The translations under genes were made by a program, and so were the position numbers. Under the pieces are notes generated by a model, which worked only from the letters and a program-made list of their open reading frames with translations, ran no database searches and had not been told where the DNA came from. A stretch of DNA of 64,000 nucleotides, taken from assembly GCA_024697185.1 (NCBI GenBank), contig JAILGB010000029.1:1-64000 (forward strand). Direction: 5' to 3'. This stretch comes from Opitutales bacterium. Lineage in GTDB: Bacteria > Verrucomicrobiota > Verrucomicrobiia > Opitutales > UBA953. This document shows, in pieces, positions 33,683 through 40,455 of this stretch. The stretch's first letter is position 1. Each line of letters starts with the position of its first letter.

Positions 33683-35539
33683 TCAAAGCGCATCGATTTC
33701 GTCGGCGCAATCGCTGGCGGACGGCGGGATCTCAAACTGCCTGATGATTTCTTGTGCGACTCTTTTAAAACTCGGTCCGGCGGTGGAGCCTCCGTATCCT
33801 ATGCCGACGGAGGGTTCATCGACGACGACGGTAATAATGAATCGCGGTTTTTCAGCCGGGAAAAATCCGGAAAAAGAGGCGACGTGGTGCCGGTTTGAAT
33901 ACTGTCCGTTTTTGATTTTTTGTGTCGTTCCCGTTTTGCCGGCGACATTGTAGCCGGGGATGTCGGCGATTTTTGCGGTGCTGTGGATTCCTTTGGGGTT
34001 GCAGACGCCACGCATGAGGATTTGCATTGTCTTGGCGGTTTTTTCGCTGATGACTTTGCCTCGTGTCTGGGAGCGGTAAACGACGATGGGTTTCGAACGC
34101 CTGCCGGCTTCGTCTGAAGCCCAGATTTTTGATACGATTTGGGGTTCGATAAAATCTCCGTCGTTGGCGATGACGCTGATGGCGTTGTGGGTTTGGAGCG
34201 GCGTTACGCTGACGGCGTGTCCCATCGGAAAACGCGTAATCGTTATCCCGTCCCATTCCTTGGGCGAAAGGACGGTGCCTTTTTGTTCGCCGCGGGCGCC
34301 GACGAGATTCGTTTTGCTGCCGTATCCAAACTTTTTGACGGCATCGCAAAAAGCCTGCTCGCCGAGTTTTTCGGCGTAAAGCATGCCGATTTGGGCGGAG
34401 CCGCGATTGGAGGACTCTCTCACGATCCCTTTGACGTCGAGCATTCCCATTCTGTGGGATTCGCCGGTAAGGCGGAGCGGTTTGCCTTTGTAAAATGCTT
34501 TTTCGAGCGCGCAGTCAAATTTTGTGTTGGGCGTGATGATCCCGGCGTCGAGGGCGGATGCGATTGTTGTGATTTTAAAAGTCGAGCCGGGTTCGTAAAC
34601 GTCGGTGACGGCCTTGTTTTTTAGGATGTCTTGCCTGTCTTTATCGACGAGATTGTATTTGTTGAGGTCAAAAGTCGGCCAGTTGGCGAGAGCGAGGATG
34701 CGCCCGGTTTTGGCTTCGCTGGCGATAATGCAGGCGCTGATCGGTTTGAATTTTTCTGCAATTCGTGCGCATTCCTCTTCGGCGCAATTTTGAATGCGGC
34801 TGTCGAGGGTCAGTTCGATGCTGCAACCGTTTTGGGGCTGGATTTCGCGGATGCGTTTGTGGACGATTTCCGCGCCTTTTTTGTCTTTGTAGCTTTCGAT
34901 GTGGCCGTCTTTGCCTTTTAAGAAAGAGTCAAATGCGTGTTCGATTCCGGTGACGGCGACGCCTTCCTTGTTGACAAAACCGATCACCTGGCTTGCAAAA
35001 GCGCCTTTGGGATAGCGTCTGGAAAAAACACGGTTGGCGTAGATGGGAAAATAACTGCGGGAACGTTTTTTTCCCGAGATGATATAGCGTGAAGGCATCA
35101 GGGCTTTGAGCGCGTCCGTCTCTTCTTTTGTCGCGCCTTTTTTGACGCAGCGGGAACGCCCTGCGGGATCGCAAAGCGCCTCAGTCAGGTCTTTTTCGGA
35201 AATATTCAAGATTTTTGCGGCAGCGGGCGCAAGAGATTCTTCTTCTCCGTCGCCGAGCATTCTGGGATCCACCCAAATCTCATATTCCGGAATGTCGTAG
35301 GCGAGGAGTTCGCCGTTAAAATCGGTAATCGTGCCGCGCCAGGCGTGAATATCGTATTTTGTATAGACGGTGTTTTTCAGATAGTTGAAATTTTCGTAAT
35401 CATACATCTGAATCCACCACAGGCGAGCAACGATCGCAACAAACGCCGTGACTATCAGGAGGACAAAAGCGTTGAAGCGTGTGATGCCGTTTTTGTAAAA
35501 AAACTTTGATTTGACACGGTCGATGATGAGATTTCGCAT
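33683..35539 (-). CDS. ftsI: Penicillin-binding protein, FtsI/PBP3 type
   Basis: Septal peptidoglycan transpeptidase, 618 aa, inner membrane with the catalytic domain in the periplasm. One N-terminal membrane segment (FNAFVLLIVTAFVAIVARLWW) is followed by the dimerisation/pedestal domain and the transpeptidase domain. Active-site motifs: SxxK as EPGSTFKI (Ser319, Lys322), SxN as ESSNRGSAQ, and KTG as VAGKTGTTQ. There is no C-terminal PASTA domain. The ATG at 35539 was preferred over a TTG nine bases upstream. It lies in the usual ftsL-ftsI-murE order. Confidence 0.93.
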   Translation of the reverse strand: MRNLIIDRVKSKFFYKNGITRFNAFVLLIVTAFVAIVARLWWIQMYDYENFNYLKNTVYTKYDIHAWRGTITDFNGELLAYDIPEYEIWVDPRMLGDGEEESLAPAAAKILNISEKDLTEALCDPAGRSRCVKKGATKEETDALKALMPSRYIISGKKRSRSYFPIYANRVFSRRYPKGAFASQVIGFVNKEGVAVTGIEHAFDSFLKGKDGHIESYKDKKGAEIVHKRIREIQPQNGCSIELTLDSRIQNCAEEECARIAEKFKPISACIIASEAKTGRILALANWPTFDLNKYNLVDKDRQDILKNKAVTDVYEPGSTFKITTIASALDAGIITPNTKFDCALEKAFYKGKPLRLTGESHRMGMLDVKGIVRESSNRGSAQIGMLYAEKLGEQAFCDAVKKFGYGSKTNLVGARGEQKGTVLSPKEWDGITITRFPMGHAVSVTPLQTHNAISVIANDGDFIEPQIVSKIWASDEAGRRSKPIVVYRSQTRGKVISEKTAKTMQILMRGVCNPKGIHSTAKIADIPGYNVAGKTGTTQKIKNGQYSNRHHVASFSGFFPAEKPRFIITVVVDEPSVGIGYGGSTAGPSFKRVAQEIIRQFEIPPSASDCADEIDAL

Positions 35540-35566
35540 TGTTTTCAATCGACTTGCATCAATTTT

Positions 35567-35941
35567 TTATCGCATTGAGATTGTTTTGGACAATTCGATG
35601 ACGTCTTCTCTCGGATTAAGTGCGCTGTAGCGGATATTGCGATTGCCCGGACGGCTTACTTTAACATAGAGCCTTTGATTGGGGGTAATTTTTTTTAAGG
35701 CGGCGTTACTTTCCCAAGCCGTCGGGGCTTTATTTTTTTCGTAGACTTTTGACCGCTCGTTGATCGTCTGTTCCATCTTTCGGATGTCAGAGGAGATCGT
35801 TCGGATGTCCGTGTCGATTTGGTTGAGCGTTTTGTTTTGAAAAATCAGGAAGACGCCTCCGACAAGGGCAACGATAAGAGAGAGGGCTGTCAGCGTCAGC
35901 GCCGGAAGATAGGGGAAAAAAGATTTGAAAGATGGCTTCAT
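35567..35941 (-). CDS. ftsL: Cell division protein FtsL-like
   Basis: 124-aa bitopic protein. A short basic cytoplasmic start (MKPSFKSFFPY) precedes one membrane segment (ALTLTALSLIVALVGGVFLIF), then a coiled coil (NQIDTDIRTISSDIRKMEQTINERSKVYEK). Sequence similarity within FtsL is always poor; the call rests on size, topology and position between rsmH and ftsI. The C-terminal region is longer than in many FtsL proteins. The start at 35941 avoids overlap with rsmH. Confidence 0.78.
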   Translation of the reverse strand: MKPSFKSFFPYLPALTLTALSLIVALVGGVFLIFQNKTLNQIDTDIRTISSDIRKMEQTINERSKVYEKNKAPTAWESNAALKKITPNQRLYVKVSRPGNRNIRYSALNPREDVIELSKTISMR

Positions 35942-35972
35942 GGGGAAACGGCAGGTTGAAAATTGTGTTTTT

Positions 35973-36893
35973 TTAAAGTTTGCGAATCGCCCGTAGTTTT
36001 GCCGAGCGGGAACGCGGATTGACGGCAAGCTCCGCCGCGCCGGCTGTTACGCCCTTGCGTGTGAGCATTTCTGCAAAAACTTCGCGTTCGTCTTGCGGGC
36101 GGGAGTCGAAACGGTTGATCGGGCGTCCGCATTTTTTGTTGAAAAACTGTTTGACGATGCGATCTTCGAGCGAGTGGAAAGTGATCAGCGCCAATACGCC
36201 GCCCCGGTCGAGAGCATCAAAAGCTTTTGGCAGCGCCGCGCTAAGTTCGCCCAATTCGTTGTTGACCGCGATGCGGACGCCCTGAAATGTTTTTGTGGCG
36301 GGATGGATTTTGGAGCCGGGCTTCCGTCCGATTGTTTTTTCGATCAAGGCTGCAAATGTTGCGGTAGAACCGAGGATCCCGCTGCCGCGCGCCCCGACAA
36401 TCGCATCGACGACCTGCCGCCAGCGAGGTTCTTCGCCAAAATCCCTGACCGCCTCGACAAGAAGGGAATGCTCCGCAGACTCGAGAAAGTCCGCAGCGGA
36501 TATCCCGTTGCGAGGATCCATTCTCATGTCTGTCGGAGCATTTTTGCGGAACGAAAATCCGCGATTCTCATCATCTAACTGAAAAGAGGAGACGCCGATG
36601 TCCATCAAAATCCCGGCAAACGGCGCTCCGGGAACTTCGTCAAGCCGGGAAAATTTAAAGTTGTAAAAATGAAACGCGTCGCCGAAGTCCCGTTTAAAAG
36701 CTTCAGCTCTCACTGCGGCTTCCGGATCGCGGTCGAGCGCGGACAATTGCGTTCCCGCAGGAGCGCGATTGAGAATCTCCCGAGAATGACCGCCGCCGCC
36801 AAAGGTGCAATCCAAAAAGTGTCCGCCACGCTCCGGCGCTAAAACAGCCAGCGTTTCCTCAAACAAGACAGGGATGTGGACGGAAGAGCTCAC
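35973..36893 (-). CDS. rsmH: 16S rRNA m4C1402 methyltransferase
   Basis: SAM-dependent methyltransferase (MraW) modifying C1402 of 16S rRNA in the decoding centre. About 306 aa. The conserved start HIPVLFEETLAVL, SAM loop DCTFGGGGHSREIL, MDIGVSSFQLDDENRGFSFR with DMRMDP, HPATKTFQGVRIAVNNEL and ITFHSLEDRIVKQFF are all present, as is the C-terminal NPRSRSAKLRAIRK. No ATG is available: the best start is GTG at 36893 giving MSSSVHIPVL; TTG at 36905 is the alternative. The upstream 80 bases carry a DnaA-box-like repeat cluster. Confidence 0.93.
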   Translation of the reverse strand: MSSSVHIPVLFEETLAVLAPERGGHFLDCTFGGGGHSREILNRAPAGTQLSALDRDPEAAVRAEAFKRDFGDAFHFYNFKFSRLDEVPGAPFAGILMDIGVSSFQLDDENRGFSFRKNAPTDMRMDPRNGISAADFLESAEHSLLVEAVRDFGEEPRWRQVVDAIVGARGSGILGSTATFAALIEKTIGRKPGSKIHPATKTFQGVRIAVNNELGELSAALPKAFDALDRGGVLALITFHSLEDRIVKQFFNKKCGRPINRFDSRPQDEREVFAEMLTRKGVTAGAAELAVNPRSRSAKLRAIRKL

Positions 36894-36896
36894 AAT

Positions 36897-36964
36897 TGTG
36901 AACAAGTGAAAAAGTGTGTGAAAAAGTTTTTACGTTGTGAATAAGTGCAAAACTTTGTGAAAAA
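36897..36964. repeat. Cluster of DnaA-box-like 9-mers between mraZ and rsmH
   Basis: Plus-strand 9-mers TGTGAAAAA (36917, 36956) and TGTGAATAA (36936) match the general DnaA-box consensus TGTGNAWAA exactly. TGTGAACAA (36897) and AGTGAAAAA (36905) differ at one position. All five have the same orientation. The 13-mer GTGAAAAAGTGTG occurs twice, 51 bases apart. Protein binding is inference. Confidence 0.55.
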
Positions 36965-36982
36965 GTGTGATTTTATTCACAC
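36960..36982 (-). terminator. Weak hairpin with T-run after mraZ
   Basis: On the minus strand GTGTGA, loop ATAAAA, TCACAC, then TTTTT, just after the mraZ stop. A six-pair stem is weak, so it may only partly terminate before rsmH. Confidence 0.4.
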
Positions 36983-36986
36983 GAGC

Positions 36987-37442
36987 TTAGAGACCGAGGT
37001 CTTTTAGCGCGGCAAAGGTGTCTGCCAGATTGAGAGCTTGAGCCTGGGAGGCGGCTTCGTAATTTTTGGGGTTCCAGATGTGAAATTTTGTAAATCCGCC
37101 TACGAGGACGGTTTCTTCGCTTTTGATTTTTGCATGGGCGAGCAGTCGGGGGTCGAGGTTGATGCGTCCGGCTTTGTCGCAGGTGACTTTGATTGCCAGA
37201 CTGGCCAAGCGTTGCAAGGCTGCCGATTTGCGCGGATCTCCGAGGGTCGGAGTTTTTGCCGCTTCGAGCAGGCGTCGGATGCCGTCAGGAGGTAAAACCG
37301 TAATACTGCCGTTGGGATCGGGAATCGCCAAGAACGAAATACCGTCGCCAAAACGCCAGTCGCTCGGGATCGTAAGACGGTTCTTACTATCGAGCTTGTG
37401 ACGATATTCGCCGACAAAATATTGTTGTTCTTCCTGATTCAT
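36987..37442 (-). CDS. mraZ: MraZ, transcriptional regulator of the dcw cluster
   Basis: 151-aa SpoVT/AbrB-fold DNA-binding protein that forms rings and controls its own division/cell-wall operon. Both tandem half-domains are visible through their DxxxR motifs: HKLDSKNRLTIPSDW near residue 20 and TCDKAGRINLDPRLL near residue 90. Direct TGGGG repeats, the known type of MraZ site, lie in its promoter (37464-37499), so autoregulation is likely. It heads mraZ-rsmH-ftsL-ftsI-murE. Confidence 0.95.
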   Translation of the reverse strand: MNQEEQQYFVGEYRHKLDSKNRLTIPSDWRFGDGISFLAIPDPNGSITVLPPDGIRRLLEAAKTPTLGDPRKSAALQRLASLAIKVTCDKAGRINLDPRLLAHAKIKSEETVLVGGFTKFHIWNPKNYEAASQAQALNLADTFAALKDLGL

Positions 37443-37463
37443 GCTTTAAAGCGATGGATTTTG

Positions 37464-37499
37464 TCCCATCTGAAAAACATTTTGCCCCACTTTGCCCCA
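37464..37499 (-). promoter_or_regulatory. MraZ operator boxes
   Basis: On the minus strand TGGGG (37499-37495), five bases, TGGGG (37489-37485), then TGGGA at 37468-37464. MraZ is known to bind direct TGGGN repeats with five-base spacers. The two paired boxes sit inside the spacer between the -35 and -10 of the mraZ promoter and the third just after the predicted start, ideal for repression. Confidence 0.75.
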
Positions 37500-37507
37500 C
37501 TTGTCAA
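37479..37507 (-). promoter_or_regulatory. Promoter of the mraZ operon
   Basis: Minus strand TTGACA (37507-37502), 17-base spacer holding the MraZ boxes, CAAAAT (37484-37479); leader about 30 bases. Confidence 0.7.
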
Positions 37508-37573
37508 TATTTTTGCGACATTTTTATTTTTTTGACATTCAATCTTGGGTGGAATCGCTTTCGGGCTTATGAA

Positions 37574-37602
37574 TTGAGAATTGCGCTTGCCACTTTTATA
37601 AT
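37574..37602 (+). promoter_or_regulatory. Near-leaderless promoter of the ABC transporter operon
   Basis: TTGAGA (37574-37579), 17-base spacer, TATAAT (37597-37602), then eight bases to the ATG at 37611. Confidence 0.75.
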
Positions 37603-37610
37603 TAGTTAAT

Positions 37611-38369
37611 ATGGAAAATAAAGATTTGTCTGCGCGGCCGGTGATTGAGTTGATTGACGCGCGCAAGATTTATCGTATGGGCGACGAGGATGTCCGCGCG
37701 CTCGATGGTGTTTCGTTAAAAATTAATTCGGGTGAGTTTATTGCGATTTTGGGGCCTTCGGGCAGCGGGAAATCGACGATGATGCACATGATGGGTTTTA
37801 TGGACACTTTGAGTTCGGGAACGATGATTTTTGAAGGGACCGATGTTTCGCATATCGGTGCGAGTCGTCGCGCCTGGTATCGTGCGCATCGTATCGGATT
37901 TATTTTTCAGGCCTTCAATCTTTTGCCGCGCCTGACGGTTTTGGAAAATGTGATGTTGCCGCTGACTTATGCCAGGACAGCCCGCCGTGAGGCGGAGCGG
38001 CGTGCCCGCGAGGCTTTGGAGCGCGTCGCCTTGTCGCACCGTGTGGACCATTTGCCGTCACAACTTTCCGGTGGTGAACGCCAGCGTGTGGCGACGGCGC
38101 GGGCGATTGTCAACAGTCCCGGGATTTTGCTCGCGGACGAGCCGACTGGCAATCTTGACAGCAAAAATGTCAAGCGAACGCTTGATCTGCTTTGCTCGCT
38201 GCGCGATTCGGGCTTGCCGGTGCTCATGGTGACGCACGATCTCGAAGTCGCAAAATTTGCAGATCGCGTTGTCGAAATGCGCGACGGACAGGTGCTCCGC
38301 GATTACCGCCAGCAGAGTTGCCGCCATTTTACGGGAACGGGAAATTTGGGGGATTTGAAAAATGTATAG
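37611..38369 (+). CDS. ABC transporter ATPase, LolD/MacB family
   Basis: ATP-binding subunit of 252 aa driving the adjacent MacB-like permease. Walker A GPSGSGKSTMMHMMG, Q-loop IFQAFNLLP, signature LSGGERQRVATARAI, Walker B ILLADEPTGNLD and H-loop MVTHD are all present; the GNLDS extension marks the LolD/MacB/FtsE group. In that group, type VII mechanotransmission exporters move lipoproteins, peptides or antibiotics. The C-terminal 25 residues are atypical (QQSCRHFTGTGNLGDLKNV). It overlaps the permease gene by 8 bases. Confidence 0.93.
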   Translation: MENKDLSARPVIELIDARKIYRMGDEDVRALDGVSLKINSGEFIAILGPSGSGKSTMMHMMGFMDTLSSGTMIFEGTDVSHIGASRRAWYRAHRIGFIFQAFNLLPRLTVLENVMLPLTYARTARREAERRAREALERVALSHRVDHLPSQLSGGERQRVATARAIVNSPGILLADEPTGNLDSKNVKRTLDLLCSLRDSGLPVLMVTHDLEVAKFADRVVEMRDGQVLRDYRQQSCRHFTGTGNLGDLKNV

Positions 38370-39627
38370 TGCGTTTTTTAACGGTTTGAGCGAAATCTGG
38401 GCGCACAAGATGCGTTCCCTCCTCTCAATGTCCGGTATTATTTTGGGCGTCGCGGCGCTGGTGGCGATGGTCTCGGTGGTGCAGGGGATGGTCGGACAGT
38501 TTCGCGGTTTTATCGAGATGCAGGGCGGGATCGAAAAAATCACAATCAGCACGGAATCTTTGCCGAAGGAGCAGGAGCATTTGCAGGATTCGGCTCCGGG
38601 TTTGCGGGTGGTGGACATTGAGGCGATTCGCAAATTGGCGCCGCTCGCATCGCACATTTCGCCGGAGATTTCCGTCAGGTGGACAAGCTTTTCCCGCAAC
38701 GGCAAAGAGTTTAATGCCCGTGTGACGGGAACGATGTCGGATTGGCTCGTCGTCAACAAACGGACGGTGCAAAAAGGCAGATTTCTTTCTGACGAAGACG
38801 AAATATCGCGCGCGAAAGTTTGCGTTTTGGGCACTCTGATCGTCGAGGAGCTTTTCGGCGAAAACGAAGATCCCATCGGCGAAGCGATCAAAATCGGCGG
38901 CGAATGGTACACGGTTGTCGGCGTGCTCAACCAGTATTCGACGGGCACTAACGCAAACGCTAAAAATTCCCGTCGCGGTCCGGGCGGTTTTATGAATCGC
39001 GGCTGTTATATTCCTTTGCATACGGCGATCAGCAACTATCAGTCCAACGACAAACTGTCGGCGCTTTATGTCCGCGTGAGCAGCGTCAACGAACTGGATG
39101 AGGCTGTCAGTCAGCTGGACGCGGCGCTCTTGCAGTCGCACAACGGATTTCAGGATTTTTCCGTCTCGACCAACGAGGAAATGCTTGAGGAGTTTAAAAA
39201 GACGGAGCAGTCGTTTATGATTTCTTTGGGCGGCGTCGCGCTGATCTCCCTTTTTATCGGCGGGATCGGGATTATGAATGTGATGTTGGCGGCGATCAAC
39301 GAGCGTATTCGGGAAATCGGCGTCCGCAAGGCTGTCGGTGCGACTTCCGGCGATATTTTTATGCAATTTTTGATTGAAACCGTTTTGATCAGCACACTTG
39401 GCGGTCTCATTGGTCTGGCGCTTTCTGGCGGGATTATTTCCCTGATCATGCTTGTGATGTCTTCGGGCGCCGGCATGACCTCCAATATCGCGTCTTCGAT
39501 GACGATCGAACCGTCCGTGATGCTTGTCGGTTTTGCTTTTTCGGTGACAATCGGGATCGTTTCCGGCATTTTTCCGGCATTGCGCGCCGCCCGGCTTGAT
39601 CCTATCGAAGCACTCAGATACGAATAA
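38362..39627 (+). CDS. MacB-like ABC permease
   Basis: 421-aa inner-membrane subunit. One N-terminal membrane helix (about residues 21-42, LLSMSGIILGVAALVAMVSVV) is followed by a large periplasmic domain of the MacB_PCD type and three C-terminal helices of the FtsX domain (SLGGVALISLFIGGIGIMNVML, LIETVLISTLGGLIGLALSGG, VMLVGFAFSVTIGIVSGIFPALRAA). The INERIREIGVRKAVGA loop is typical of MacB. No HlyD-type adaptor or TolC gene accompanies it, so the export route is open. Start is preceded by GGGGGA at 38348-38353. It ends in a TAATG overlap with truA. Confidence 0.92.
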   Translation: MYSAFFNGLSEIWAHKMRSLLSMSGIILGVAALVAMVSVVQGMVGQFRGFIEMQGGIEKITISTESLPKEQEHLQDSAPGLRVVDIEAIRKLAPLASHISPEISVRWTSFSRNGKEFNARVTGTMSDWLVVNKRTVQKGRFLSDEDEISRAKVCVLGTLIVEELFGENEDPIGEAIKIGGEWYTVVGVLNQYSTGTNANAKNSRRGPGGFMNRGCYIPLHTAISNYQSNDKLSALYVRVSSVNELDEAVSQLDAALLQSHNGFQDFSVSTNEEMLEEFKKTEQSFMISLGGVALISLFIGGIGIMNVMLAAINERIREIGVRKAVGATSGDIFMQFLIETVLISTLGGLIGLALSGGIISLIMLVMSSGAGMTSNIASSMTIEPSVMLVGFAFSVTIGIVSGIFPALRAARLDPIEALRYE

Positions 39628-40400
39628 TGAAAGGCAAGTATGAAAATCTCATTCCCGCGGGAATGACGCGTTATCGTTGCATCGTCGAATACGACGGAAG
39701 CGATTTTCACGGCTGGCAAAGTCAGGTTTGCGGGAACGCCGTCCAAGATCATCTCGAGCGCCGGCTCAAAGAGATTACGCGCGAAACAGTCCGGATTCAC
39801 GGGAGCGGGCGCACCGACAGCGGCGTTCACGCCAAAGGGCAATGTTTTCATTTTGACTGCCGCTGGCATTATCCGCCGGAAACGCTTTTGCGCGCGCTCA
39901 ATTCCGGCATTCCCGCGGGCATCGTCGTGCGCAAGGCCGCATTTGCAAAAGACGGTTTTCACGCGCGTTTTTCGGCGCGCGGCAAACGCTATTGCTACAA
40001 AATCGTCGAAGGGTATCCGACACCGTTTGAACAGCGTTTTTGCTACGGGATCGCGGGAACGCTCGATGTCGAAGCCATGAGCCGTGCGGCAAAAATGCTT
40101 TTGGGCAAACATGATTTTTCCGCCTTCGGTGCGACGCACGCCTCCGTGGAGCGCGAAAATCCGATTAAGGACTTGCGGCGCTTGGATGTCGTCCGGCGCG
40201 GCAAAAAAATCACCGTCACGACAGAGGCGAGCGGTTATCTCTATAAGATGGTGCGCCGGCTTGTCGGCGGACTGATCAAGGTCGGGCAGGGCAAAATGAC
40301 GCCGGAAGCGCTGCTCGCCTACCGCGAAGCCCGCGTTTGCGACGCCGTCGTCCCGACAGCTCCCGCCAGAGGATTGACGATGGAAAAAGTTTTTTATTGA
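39627..40400 (+). CDS. truA: tRNA pseudouridine(38-40) synthase
   Basis: Makes pseudouridine at positions 38-40 of the tRNA anticodon arm. 257 aa. The catalytic Asp is in GSGRTDSGVHAKGQ; VEYDGSDFHGWQ, ALNSGIP, FHARFSARGKRYCYKI and the C-terminal GYLYKMVRRLVGGLIKVG block are TruA hallmarks. The ATG shares its A with the permease stop (TAATG); a second possible start 36 bases on (MTRYRCIVEYDG) would fit the usual TruA N terminus more tightly. Confidence 0.95.
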   Translation: MKGKYENLIPAGMTRYRCIVEYDGSDFHGWQSQVCGNAVQDHLERRLKEITRETVRIHGSGRTDSGVHAKGQCFHFDCRWHYPPETLLRALNSGIPAGIVVRKAAFAKDGFHARFSARGKRYCYKIVEGYPTPFEQRFCYGIAGTLDVEAMSRAAKMLLGKHDFSAFGATHASVERENPIKDLRRLDVVRRGKKITVTTEASGYLYKMVRRLVGGLIKVGQGKMTPEALLAYREARVCDAVVPTAPARGLTMEKVFY

Positions 40401-40455
40401 TCGTTCCCGCAGAAAAATCGTTCCCGAAAAAAATTAAAATTCAAACAGTTCCCCG

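Noticed and set aside
36897..36964. Chromosomal origin of replication
   Set aside because: DnaA-box-like words are present, but no dnaA, dnaN, gyr or parAB genes are near and no clear unwinding element was seen; recorded only as a possible DnaA-binding site.
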